64,000 nucleotides of DNA, taken from the NCBI RefSeq assembly GCF_000003815.2, contig NC_049980.1, forward strand, positions 9,918,964 to 9,982,963. The letters run 5' to 3'. Below, piece by piece: positions 1 through 12,800 of this stretch (within the stretch, counting starts at the first letter, position 1; every line of letters starts with the position of its first letter). The notes beneath the pieces are model-generated. The model was not told where the DNA came from and ran no database searches. It saw only the letters and a program-made list of their open reading frames with translations. The DNA is from Branchiostoma floridae. Taxonomy: Eukaryota > Chordata > Leptocardii > Amphioxiformes > Branchiostomatidae. A program made the translations under genes and the position numbers.

Positions 1-3000
1 TACCCAGAGGAACTCAGTGTGATAGTCACAGAGGTGGTGGATGGCTGCCACTTCTGGGGCCAGGTTAATCAGGAGGTTTGTGCAGTGCTTTTAATAGTTG
101 TTGAGAATTAACTAGATACTGCATTACTTCATTTGCATACCGGTAGTTTATATATAGCAGATATTTCAGTGGAAAGTTCTCTCAGACACTGCAGTATTGA
201 AATCACTGTTGTCAAGCTTAGTTGGGCAACCAGAAACTCGGTGATAATTGAAAATAGATCGTGTAAAATCCAATGCAGACCACAATTAACATGTAGCTGT
301 GCATATTAACCGTCCCACCCATGGTGTATAGAGCCTACTATTCTAAGCTGTGCCCTAACTTTGTGCTACCGTACTTATCCCAGGGGAAGAACAACCTGTT
401 AGAACTGCAAGAGCTCCAGAAGGGTCTGAACCAGCTGTGTCCTGCCCCGCCCCTCCCCCCTGGAGACAGGATTGGGGCAGCACCTTTTGAAGGGGATTGG
501 TACAGGTATGGTGCCTCTATACATATAAGCATCCCAGTTCAGGGCATTGTTAGACTTCCTTAGAGTCAGAATATTAGTCTTACTCTTAGGGCTTTGTGCT
601 TTTGACTATCTTGTATTCTGATTACAAACTGCTTTGTACAGTATAGTCTAAAACTTTTTTTCGGAAATGGCCAAAAGTTGATGCACACGCAGATCTCATC
701 CAATTATAATCAGATCAACATGACCTTATGTGCTCATAACACTCAAGTCTTTGTTGTTAAGGACAAACTTCTTTGCCATTGTGTAGAGTGTGGATACAGG
801 AAGAACTCCCAGAAGACCAGCTGCAGATGGTGTTTGTGGACTATGGCAACTCTGCAGTATTACCACGCACAGAGGTTTCACCCCTGCTCATTCCACAGTT
901 TTGGGACCTTCCACCTCAAGCAGTACCCTTTAAACTAGCAGGTTGGTATCTCTGAAGGCATTCAACAATCATAAAGCTTAGTACAATGCTAAACTTTCTT
1001 CCAAGTTCACACAAAAGTGCACATAAATCAAATTTTCAACAACCACTGTCGCCTTCTTCACGATCAATACTAATGACCAATCACTTTAGAATGTAAACTT
1101 GTCAAACATGCCAGGAAGTACTAGGATTACTACCAACACAGATGAGCTTCCATGATAATCATAAAGCATGTCTTGTGTGCATTTGTATTATATATTGTTT
1201 CAAACCTCAGAGTGTTCATTTCTTGGTTCATTTGTTGTCCTGGATTTTAAATCCTTGAATTTTCATCTACAGGACTGAGCTCTGCCACAAGCAATGGACA
1301 TGACAAGCTGAAGGAGATACTGAGCTGGCAAGTGGTCTCAGTGAAGCAAAGTCAGTCCAGAACATGCGAGGTGGGTTCATCGGGATACAACGGTGTATCT
1401 TGGTATAAATTCACGAAACTAAAGGCATTGTAGTAATAGTCTTGAAATAATTGTAGCCATTTTTTTTTCAGTTTTGGTAGTAACGCTAGTTCACCTTTAA
1501 CCATTGTGTAACCTATATCCGTTGCTTTTAAAAACGTGGTATTTGGGGATATCATGTCAACGGACGTTGGTTTAAAATTGCAATATTTTCACTACATTGC
1601 AGCTTAAAACTACCACCTGTCGACTTGATGTGCCTAAGTGCACTGTTCTGAAAAACAACGGATATAGGTTACCCTGCGGATAAAAGGGAACCAGTGTTAC
1701 CTCTTTACTTTGATGTCATGACAATGTGTGTGTGTGTTAACTTTTTGTTTCCTCTGAGAAAACCTCCATTTCACTCTTTAATCCCTGCCAAAATAAATAG
1801 ATTTACAGCACCTTATAATTTGGCTTCATTGCAAACAGGAAAAATGACATATTGCGATGAAATTAACTCTCGATTCTTTAATACATATGTATATATAACA
1901 GTATATTGTTACTTCAACAGCCCCATATTCTAGAAGTGGAGGTTTACATTCCAGATGCCACAGACTCTACATCAGTCAACTCCATGATGAAAAGGGAGAC
2001 ATGTGAAGAGGGTCATTCATTCCCAGAGAAGACTAATAAAGGTGTCACACAAGAAGAACCAAATTGCCACCCCAACATCAGCACGTCTGTGCCAACAGTA
2101 GAAGACAGAACAAGGGAGCACAGTATTTCTAGACAAAGAGCTGAGAAAGCCACTACAGGTAAAACAGGAGGTATAGGAGATATTTTCTCTAACAGCACAA
2201 CTCTAAATCAAGAAAGAAAGCATTCCTCAGAACAGAAAGAAGCTGGCAGAAAGTTTGACAACGAGACATTCCAGCAGAGAAGTGGTGAAAGGAGTCACCA
2301 GAAGTTTCAGTCACCTTTCCTGAGTGAAAAGGAAGAAGCAGTGTTGAGGAGGATAAGTGAAGGTAACCAGAGAGTGTACCACACAGAGATGGGAAGAAGA
2401 CACCAGGAGACACCAGTAGGGCAGCAGCAAAGGTTGATTGGAGGACAGCATAGTACAGTTCAACATCAGCAAGGACTGCTGGGTACACCGATCAACAAAT
2501 ATGCCCCTCAGCTTCTGTTTAAAGGGAAAAGGTTTGCCCTCCTGGCAAAGGTTTCTGAGGTACGCTTCTTCCAACTTACAAGAATGATGGACACAAGCAT
2601 TAGTGTTTCTTACTATATTGTAACAAGACTTAGAGTGGCCTTTGAAGTACATGTACTTAGAATCTACTAGGTTCATGCACTAAAGAAAGCTCTGAACTTA
2701 GCCTACATCAAATTTTCATATCATTGTAATAATATACACGTAGTCTTTCTTTAGGGCTTCACATCTCCTACTCTTCAAAACACAGTAATTTTTTTTTTTT
2801 TACTCAATGGTCACCACGTAACAAGGCCTGAAGGCCACTCAAGGTTACGGGTTACATGATTGGAACTGTAACAGCAACTCTTCGCCCTAGGTCAGAAACA
2901 TCATGATTGAGACCAGCCCAATTGCTCACTATGAGTGAGGACTAACTGACCCAATAGGCAAAGCAGGGGTTACGAGGGCTGTGAGTAATGTTCCCAATGT

Positions 3001-5532
3001 GTGTATTGCTGTTCATGACAGTTGTGTGTGTTTTCTAGGTGGTGACACCAGACCGGTTCTACATCCAGTCTGCAGACAGCCCCCTGCTGAACAAGGTGTC
3101 TCAGAGTCTCCAGGAGGCAGCTAATAAAAGGACAGCACAGGTAGGGAGGAATGTCAGATTGGTTTATACTGGCATCAGTTTGTAGTTGTTCCTGTCTAGA
3201 AGTCTGGACCTTGGGATCTATTGAAATGGCCCATTGGATTTGATACTGTTCAAATTGACAGAATTTATATGAGAGATCTTTCAAATTGATCTCGTCAGTG
3301 TCTTTTGGTCATCTTTATTAAAGAAGTTCTTATAGTATGCTACCTTCAGGCATTTTTCCAGTATACTTGTCTTTATGTTGAGCTTTTATATTTTTGTTAT
3401 ATCTTTTTACAATTAGGAGTTGTCAGATTTGAGGACCCTGTGTTACGAGACTGGTCAGGTGATGTGCACTTACAGTGAGAAACACCACATGTGGAGGAGG
3501 GTGCGCATCGACGGTATTCTGCCAGATATGGTGAGTCTTAACTATACTGTAAAGGAATAGTAACAGTAACAGTATAGTCTTAACTATACTGTGTGATTTT
3601 GCATAGTCAGAATTCATTTGTGAAAAAGAGATTATTTTTGAAAGTAGTGAGAAAATTCAATTGTAATGTAAGATTGACGAAAACGTTTAATATTCAGATA
3701 TGCTTTTAGAAACCTTGATGTCTCTCCTCAGATTAATGTGCAGCATGTGGACTATGGAACCATGGAGCTGACTCAGCTGCACAACCTGTTCCCCCTCCCA
3801 CCTGACATACTGTCCGTCCCCATACTGGCCAGACCAGCGTGCCTTGCCAATACTGCCCCCCTCCCCAAGGATGGCCACTGGACAGAGGGAGCCAACGCCT
3901 TCCTCAAGGGGCTCACAGCCAACAAGGTCAGGAAAGATGTCTCAAACTTACATCTGGAAAAGAGTTCGTCTTAAATCTATATGCATTCATTTATTAGACT
4001 TAAGGGAAATGTAACAGTTTCATTCAGTTCTGCTTCCCCCCCCCCCCCCCCCCCAACTTCTCTAGGTCCTGTTTGCAGAGGTAACTGGAGAACAGGCAGG
4101 GGACAAGCTGGTGGTCACACTGTGGAGCTCCATGGACAAAAAAAACAACCTCTCCCAACAGCTCATGGATCAAAACTATGCGATCTACAGTCAGCCACTT
4201 CCTGTCACACAGATGCCTTCACAGAACCCAAGCTTTACCCAGGGGAAACCACTACCAGTACTTCTGCCTACTCCCCAGCCTCCGCAAATCAGCAACCAGC
4301 CCTTCTTTGATCAACAACCACACTTACCCATCCCACAATATCCACTGTTTACCCCTCATGTCCCTTACCAACATCCTAGGCCAAAACACAGGATGAAGGT
4401 GGGGGAAAGGTTCTCACTACTGGGCAATCAGAAGACACCGGCCCCATCGTTGGGAGGAGAAGGTGCCTTTAAGATAATTGTGAGAGCAGAAGAAGGGAAG
4501 GAAAGAACCACAAGTAGAGGAGAGAAGATTGAGCCTCCTACAGGTCAGTCCTCAGACAGTGCTCAGGGAAGATATGTCAAGGACCACAATTACGGAGCAA
4601 CAGACATGAATGGAAACAAGGGCCCCAGTTTTGCAACAGTGCAGCCCAGTAAGCTTGTTTCACACAATGTCAGAAGCACTGGAAAACAATACCATCCTGG
4701 CAACAGCAATAGAGCAAGCAGGAACAGTGGGAACAAGTTTGGAAAAGGTGGCAGTCCCCTATCTCTTGGTGCACAGAGAAACATCCTGCACCAAATAGTC
4801 GGTGATGTACAGGAGACAAGCAACAAGTCTCAGCCAAACTGTGAGTCTGGACAAGCAAACAAAGTGGAAAAGGAAAGGAGAGACTCTGGTGCCAGCAATA
4901 TATCAACTGAGCTGGAAAACAGGTTGGTGTTCAAATGAAAAAAAAGTATTTCTTCCTTGATAGGGGTGGGTACCTGACTACCGGTACAGAAAATTCAGGT
5001 CCAGGTCCAGGCTGTTTTAGACCAAGTTTGACTGTGGAGACTTGGTAAAAATGACTATAAACTCTTGGACCTTGTTAGCCCCCAAACACTAGAACGCCTG
5101 TCGGTTTAATCTGTCCATTATCTAATCAGTCCAAAGTCTGATGCACTGATTTTTTTCAGGTTGGGTTTTTCTGGACCGGTCCAAGAAGAAAAAAAAAACA
5201 TTTTGTACCGGTACCCAACCCTATTCCTAAATTAGACTCTATTTAGAGTCAACATGTGTAGCATGTTCATTTGGTAACATCAATGTGGCACCATCACAAT
5301 AAGATTGCTGAATGTTTGTTTGCACAGATTGCAGCAGCTTGTTCAGGTAGACACAGGCGAGGGGAGAGAAAATGCAGAAAACTGCACACCAACTAGTGAG
5401 GGTCTACCTACAAACCAGCACCAGAAGGGTCTGCTCGAGAGCGAGTTCAAGGGATGTTTGCCGACCACCAGTGGAATGTCAGCAGTTGACATCCTAACCT
5501 CCCAGCTTATTGAACTGCACACAGAGGAGTAG
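1..5532 (+). CDS. Tudor domain-containing protein (TDRD5/TDRD7-like), 3' part
   Basis: Ten in-phase exons run off the left edge: 1-75, 384-505, 787-941, 1273-1370, 1921-2559, 3039-3140, 3417-3530, 3732-3926, 4066-4922 and 5328-5532. Together they give about 853 codons and a TAG stop. Two extended Tudor domains are visible. The first has SVIVTEVVDGCHFWGQV, then GDWYR and VFVDYGNSAVLPRTEV. The second has KVSEVVTPDRFYIQSADS, then MWRRVRIDG and VQHVDYGTMELTQL. The VDYG(N/T) strand and the aromatic residues before it are typical of Tudor modules that bind methylated arginine on Piwi-type proteins in germ granules; that role is family knowledge, not seen here. A Ser/Gln/Lys-rich linker of about 200 residues separates the Tudors, and a disordered polar tail of about 300 residues follows. 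LOTUS domains, which would settle TDRD5 versus TDRD7, would lie left of the window. The first Tudor lacks the usual Cys before its GDWYR segment (GAAPFEGDW). Confidence 0.85.
1471..1703. repeat. MITE, TAACCTATATCCGTTG family, copy 1
   Basis: Inner inverted repeats read TAACCTATATCCGTTG (from about 1508) and CAACGGATATAGGTTA (to about 1671). Weaker outer complementarity is GTAACGCTAGTTC against the complement of GAACCAGTGTTAC. The element sits in a Tudor-gene intron. A second copy is at 21562-21806. There is no coding capacity, so it is a non-autonomous DNA transposon. Confidence 0.7.
2789..2985. repeat. Interspersed repeat shared with 30479-31010
   Basis: The segment runs from TTTTTACTCAATGGTCACC through AACATCATGATTGAG to GCAGGGGTTACGA. 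The same order of blocks occurs at 30479-31010, where unrelated sequence splits them. It lies in a Tudor-gene intron. The class is not recognised. Confidence 0.55.
4962..5226. repeat. Inverted-repeat element in a Tudor-gene intron
   Basis: The left arm contains ATAGGGGTGGGTACCTGACT and CCGGTACA. The right arm has TGTACCGGTACCCAACCCTA, its near-complement. The element fills most of the last intron and has no ORF. It is most likely a MITE. Confidence 0.55.
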
Positions 5533-6662
5533 TAACATGTTTTTTTTTGTAGTTAAATTTGTACTTGCAGTCTAACTAGAATTGATTGTAATAGAAATTT
5601 GACCAAGGGTATCTAGAGATGTGTACTATGCAAGCTAACCATCTAACAGTGCTTAGAGATCTAGAGCACCCCAGGTTCAGTTTAAAGATTGTCCAAGAGA
5701 TAGACCTTTGATTTTTTGTGCTGAAATTTTTGTGAAGCTATTTGATTGACGCACACTCAATCTGTAATCATCCTGCTTGATAACAAAGGTAATTGTTAAA
5801 TTGGTAGCTGTCAATTGAAGATAAATTGTGTGAAACTTTGTCAGGAAAAGGATGGTGCTGAAATGCAAGTTACTGCCTGATCATTGTTCTGTTCGAATTT
5901 ATGTCAGCAATATGTTGGAAGATGTTTTGTAGCAGTTCTTGTACGAATGAGACTTCTCTTTCTATGCCATTGTTTTATGATATTACATGTACTAGCCTTT
6001 GCACTTCAGCAGATTTCTAGTGGTGACCTTGAAGTGAAGCTCCAAATATGTTTGTACATCTTACATGTACGATGATCCCTTGTTTATGTTTATTATTTAT
6101 TCAAGAATAGCCCATTGTTATAGAACTAGCACCCTTAGCTTACAGACAGTATGCTTTGACAGTTGCCACCAAATGGTATCAAAACCAGTGAAAAAATTAG
6201 CTGTTTGTATTTTTTTCTTTGTCAAGGAACCCACTTAGTTTGGTTTATAATGGTGGTTGTGGCACAAGATTCTATATCTATTATACTAACAGTTGTTAAA
6301 TTTGTTATTTTGTCCTGTACATTCCATGAACAGAAAGAAAACCAGTAGTTATAGATGTATTATTTATTCACACAGACATTAGTTTAGTAGTTGTTCTATG
6401 ATGCTGAGTACTTAACTTTGCAAATATAACCAAGCTGTTACAAAATACATCAGATATTTGTCTTTTTTAGCCTCTTATTATTTGGACAAAATACTAAATG
6501 ATATCGAGTCTCTAGACTAGTGTATAATCACAATTATGTTCATCACCAACTGCAATTACAACTTAAAGATTTCATTTCCCAGATTGAAGTCTACTGTGAC
6601 TAATTAGAATTGCTTTTCATGAATAATGATTTCAATTGAAAAATACATTTGTATAAAATAAA
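5533..6662 (+). other. 3'UTR of the Tudor gene with poly(A) signal
   Basis: This AT-rich, non-coding stretch follows the Tudor stop codon. A canonical AATAAA lies at about 6657-6662, the likely polyadenylation signal. The convergent DOLK gene ends at 6823, so the two transcripts finish within about 160 bases of each other and may overlap. No other gene is visible here. Confidence 0.6.
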
Positions 6663-6822
6663 GTTTTCTTTAAATCCCTTCAAGATTTTTCCATAGCCAT
6701 TTACAAATCTAAATTGAAACATGACTTGCAGAAATCATTGAATTAAAACAGATAATTACACATGCTGCAAACATGATAACTCTATCCCTGAGTATGAGAG
6801 TATCCCAGTGTGCTGTGTTGGA

Positions 6823-9800
6823 TCATGATGAAAGCCCACTGCTGAAGAGTGCATACATGTAGAGAGGGGTCACAATGTTGTCCACCTGGGAGGTGAAGGC
6901 TTCCAGTAATGACGTCAGACACACGGCTGTCACTATGGGGATCAAGTTGGCTGTGAACCCTGGCTGGATCCCTACAAACAAATAAAGCATAATTTGAAAA
7001 AGATGCCTGAATACATGTACAATGTACATGTAGGTCAAATTGTATAGTTACTGTTCTACCATGATATAAGAATCTTTTAGCCTGAAAACGTAAGATCCCA
7101 AAGTTTAACACAGGCATATTTTCTGCATAAAAAGTTTTTATATGTCACTTTGACACAATCATGTTGGCATTGGCCATGAGATACACAGTAATCACATACA
7201 AACTTCTCCACTCACCAAGTAAACTCAGTGTGCAACAGGCTGCCAATTGTGCTACCACAGCAGCCAGGGTGCCCTCTACTGTTTTCTTTGTACCTGTAAG
7301 AAAAAAAAGAGCTTCAATATTACAGTTACAGCAGTCTCTACATCAGGTATACAACCTTTTCTCTAAATGTATGCATAGGAAAAAAATGTATTTCTAAAAA
7401 TCACTAGATGATTACACAGTGATTTAGAAATTCTGATATGGTGAAGGATGTAGATATCCAGCATACATTTTATACTGAATAACAAAGCATGACTATACAT
7501 GTATGCAAGTTTTGACCCTTTAAATCACAATACCAGCTATATCCTTGTTGAAATCTTGGCAAATCATCAGAAATTACTCTAAATGCAGAAAAAAAATTGT
7601 AGTGTGATGCCAAACCTTGAAGTTACTCATATGCACACTTGTAAACATTACAGTAAAGTATATCTAATGATCACAATACCTGGCCATCTGTGTCTGCCCA
7701 GCTTTGATCCAATGACAGAGGCAGCAGTGTCCCCAACTCCCAAGGAGATGACACCACTGTACATCGCCAGCTCTGTACCTAGAACAATAACTTTGCTTTA
7801 CAATATCGGGGTACGGATACTACTGGCATTACGGACAAACGGTACTAACGCTACTGGGGGTACAGACACTACTGCTGGTACAGACACTACTGCGGGTAGG
7901 AACACTACTGGTGGTATGGACACTACTGGGGCTACGGACACTACTGGGGCTACGGACACTACTGGGGCTACGGATCTAACGAAGGTAAGTCTCAACCTAA
8001 CGCATGCCACAATGCTGATGTTGGGGGTGGCTAAATAATCACGTTTCCTAGCTGCCCTTTTCCGTTCAAGGGCAGTTTGATAGTCTGGTATCAAGACCTA
8101 CTATTAGATAGCTGTCAAATCTCTGCAAATTTATCATAGCTGCAGAATCATGTCTTCCTGCAAAAATATTTCCATTAGAGGATGTGGAGATTTGGCAGCT
8201 ATAAAGTTTAATACATGTGTAGTGTGTAGGTTTGGATAACTGGGTAGCAGTTTGATACAGGAAAGGGCAACTGCAACAAGGTGAACCATCTATCTTCTCC
8301 AAACATCTAGCCTTGTACATTGAGAAAGTGTGATGAGGTAAATCTGAACCATACTAAGAGAATGTCTTGTTATGTTTTTTATGCAAACATCTTACTTAAG
8401 CAACAGCTCAACCTACTCTATCTATTAGATTACCTATTGTGTATGCAGAAGGGTACAGCCATAGAGGCAGGGAACAGCCCAGCAGAAGGTAGATGTGGGT
8501 GAGGATGGCCACTCCTCTGTCCTTCTCATCAACAAACACACGCAGGGATGTGTGTAAGGATTCACCAAAGGGTTGGATTCTGTACATCCGCACATACTGT
8601 GGAACACAAACAACAGGCATTGATCACACCCATAACAAGATTGAAGTAATTCAAAGAGCAGAGCCACAAAAACAAGTTTTCCACTCTCAAAATAGAAGAC
8701 TATAGTATACATGTAGGTTATTCTGAACTCAAAGATATGACTACTACTTAAGGTAAATATATGCATGTTCAACTTGTGACAACTAGTTTTCAGGGCACAT
8801 GGTAAGTCACTGATTGTCAGTTGTTATTCCATAAAGTCAGCTGTTTACCAGTTGTTTATACATGTACCTGGAGGCAGGATAAGCTGATCTGCTACAAAGC
8901 ATCTTGTTCACACTTAATGATGACACATACACATGTATATGAGTCTTCTTTGCTTTTGGCTATGGAAATAAGATCTTTCAAACATAGCCTGGGTGCCATC
9001 CTCCAAAGTAACCATTGTCTCAATATTTTCCCTTGCTATCTGTGGTTAGCAAGTGAAGATTGAGCCAGCAGTTATTACAGAGAATGGCACCCAGGCTATC
9101 TAAAACATGCTTACTTCCAGCAGAATAAAGGCTCCCAAAGCTGCTACAGATCCTATGTACAGCAGCTGGGGATTCCGCATCAGTCCAGGTAAGAAAACTG
9201 CTATGGCGATCAGATGGAAATACTTCCTCACAATGGTGGAACCTGCACCTGCAGGGTTGGTCCTGTTCTGCCTGGCAACTGTTGCTATGGCAACCAATGT
9301 CATCACACTCCAGTAGCCAATCAGAGAGATCTAGAAAAGAGATGACCAGAAGAGCTGGAACTTTGAAGTACACCTTTTTTTATCAAAAGGGAACATTGAT
9401 TTTAGAAAAAGCACATTGTACATTGACCGATTGCATTCAGTAGGTCGTGAGTTTGATCCTCGGCCGAGTCATACCAAAGACTTTAAAAATGGTACATGCT
9501 GCTCTCTCTGCTTAGCACTAAGCATTCAGGAAAGAATATGGAAGTTAAACACACACCACTACCAGTGGACTTAAGACTCCTACTGTAGTGATTGCACAAA
9601 GTTGTGTGGCTCAGGGCTACTGATATGGAGATGGGTGCCGCCCTATGTGCCATCAAGCACAGGAAGGACTTTGACATTGTTCATGTACAAGTAACTGATA
9701 GAGAACAGGCAGAGATGGTCTTGGGTTAAGCTTCTTGAAACAGCCTTCAGCTATACTTACACTGCTGTCACAAGCCAGTATGAAGCCCATGAGCCACAGG

Positions 9801-12800
9801 ATCGGGATCCTTCCCAGAAGCCACCACAGGTGGGGGACACAGATGAGCACCACCACACTAAGTACCAGGATGTAGAATCTCAAGGAGTCTTTCCAGGATG
9901 CTGTGCTGGGATGGAAAGTAACAGTCAGTATTTTGTTTAAATCATTCCATGGCAGAGTAAACTACTAGATTTTCAAGTGATCCATCATCTTTAAGAATGA
10001 AGATAAGGTAAATGATACGTGTATGCATGTATGCAATTTTTCTACCTCTGTTTTCCTGTCTTGTCGTTTGTCACAAACATAAGCGCCGACGCTACTCCAA
10101 TGATTGCCAGGCCAAGCGCAACTGACTGAAATGAAAAATTGCATTTTCATAATGATAAAGCACTGAACAAACTTTACATTTGAAATTTATTTGGTTTGAT
10201 ATTGTAAAGGTTAAAACTGCATAGGTTTTGTGAACAATTCATCTACTATACACAAATCAAAATACACAACCTTGGCTTCACTATTCAGTAGTATATGAGG
10301 GTTGAATTTGTTAGGAGGCAACCTGAACAGTGAACACTGGTCATTTGCATTGCAATATCGATCTATAGACATCCTCAAAAAGAAAGTCCTTCTACCTGTA
10401 AAAGCTCATACTCCAAACTTCTGTTCCTATAGAAAACATTCTGACAGCTGTCAATCATCAGCAAGGCCACCCCCTCGGAGGCAATCATAGCCTCTCCCAA
10501 GGAGAGGCTGCTGGGAAGGCTGGTCAGCAGGCCATGGAGGACACAGAGACAGAAGACCACACCCAGAATCCCTATGGTAAAATTCCCTATACCTATGGTG
10601 GCAGAGGGGTTTTGTAGTTAGTACACATTCATGGTGAAATGGAGCTCACAATTTATCTTTTTTTTCATCCGAATTATTCTTTTTCCAGTAGCTAGCAGTG
10701 CAATGTGACAATTGCCCATGCTTTAGGCCATTACATTGGGTCCCCCTGTTCTTCAAGCAGAGGTTCTGGTCAGGTGGATTAAGTAGTGGCCAGGATTTCT
10801 TACTGCCACATTGCTTACAAAGCTGCAAGAATTCCAGCCACTACTACAAGTATTCCCACAAATGAAACTTCTGCTTGTACAATAGGTCACCCCTAATCTT
10901 CTCGAGAAGGGCGTTGGGTTATTTTATTTTCAGAAGTTCTGATGTCTGAGGCTGGAGCTCCCACATACAGGGGCTGCCAGCTTTATGTCACATGTACACA
11001 AACCAGCTCAGCAATAACATTAACATCATCTAAAAGTACTGAAAGCTCAGTTTAAGTCCAGTACTGTACCTAGTGGTAGATCCTGTAAAAGCAGGATGAG
11101 GAAGACAGAGATAGTGGTGGCTATGGTGCCCATGGTCCTGATGCTGGGTCTGTCTGGATGCAGGTCTGACTTACTGAGCCATACCAAACACACGGCAGCA
11201 TGGCTCATACACAGGCTGTAGGCACAGAACATCCCACTCACTCCTGTAACAACATGGGGAGAGACTTAGTCTGTATCACTACACACACCATACTAAACAC
11301 ACGGCAGCATGGCTCATACACGGGCTGTAGGCACAGAATATCACACTCACTCCTGTAACAACACGGGGAGAGACTTAGTCTGTATCACTGCACACACCAT
11401 ACTAAACACACGGCAGCATGGCTCATACACGGGCTGTAGGCACAGAATATCACACTCACTCCTGTAACAACACGGGGAGAGACTTAGTCTGTATCACTGC
11501 ACACACCATACTAAACACACCGCAGCATGGCTCATACACGGGCTGTAGGCACAGAATATCACACTCACTCCTGTAACAACACGGGGAGAGACTTAGTCTG
11601 TATCACTGCACACACCATACTAAACACACCGCAGCATGGCTCATACACATGTAGCTGTAGGCACAGAATATCACACTCACTCCTGTAACAACATGGGGAG
11701 AGAGTTTGTCTAAGTCACTGCAAGAAGTTAATGTTTGATAAGAAAAGGCAGAGACAATTTCTTGGCTCCAGAAGCTTCTTGATGATCTTCTTATTATAAA
11801 ACCAAAGGTTGCACAAATCCAACTCATGTTGTTACAGTCACAAATGTAAAGGAGTCCTTACAAAGGGCCACTATCTAATGTTAATCTGGCAGCACTCAGT
11901 ACCAGATGTGCTTACCATATTCTTTGGCATTTCCATGGAGATTATTGGCCACGAGGACCATGGGGATGAGAATGCTTCCTGTAACCAGCCCACTACCAGC
12001 TCCAGGTCTTACAAAAAGGGAAGGAGAAAATATTTCAACATGTGTTATTGAGCTCTAAACTAAAATTGCATATCAGTAATGTTTAGGCTAGATTACTAAA
12101 TATGTGAATTGCACAACAGAAAATTGAAACTATGAGTATGAGTTTTGCCGGGACTATCTCACTCAGTTATTTTCATCATCATACCTATAGTCAACTTTTA
12201 ATGAAATAAAATGCTTCCCATCAGCCCCTCCCTATTACCATCCTTACCTGAGGTTCCAGCCAAGTGTTTGATCAACAGAACATTTGGGCCATGTTGACTG
12301 CAATGAAAATGCTCCAATAAACACTGCAATGAAAAGGAAATAATTATTCTCATTACTAGTGCAGAACATACTGCCTCAATGTTTTCTGTGAAATATCCCT
12401 GAAAACGACAGCATAGGTGACATTCTAGCTCCCTTACTCTTCTCTTGGCATGGAAGCCATGGAAAACTTGACGGTCTGCCTAAACACCACAAACAACCAC
12501 AAACGACTCTAATATGCAGTGTATATGGTGTAACAACCTTGTGTGACGCACTGGAGACCATGTTTAATATGCATTTATGAATTTAAAAAACGCAGCAACT
12601 CCTACTTATTCACCAGTTATTTCGAGTTAGTCCGCTGGTTTCAAGATCGAAGCAATTCTTGGCCTCCATGTTGGATCGCCCATGCTAGGAGTCTGCATGG
12701 GGAAGTTCTCGCTACCTTCCTCTGCGCCATAGACGACAGAGCAATAAAAATATGGAAGCTGTTGGTTCATAGATTATAGCATACTGCAATTCTATCAAAG

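Noticed and set aside
7583-8038. 151-codon ORF rich in Thr and Gly
   Set aside because: It is an 18-bp minisatellite plus the antisense of a DOLK exon, without family similarity.
11244-11700. CRISPR-like repeat array
   Set aside because: The units are contiguous tandem copies without unique spacers, in a eukaryotic intron.
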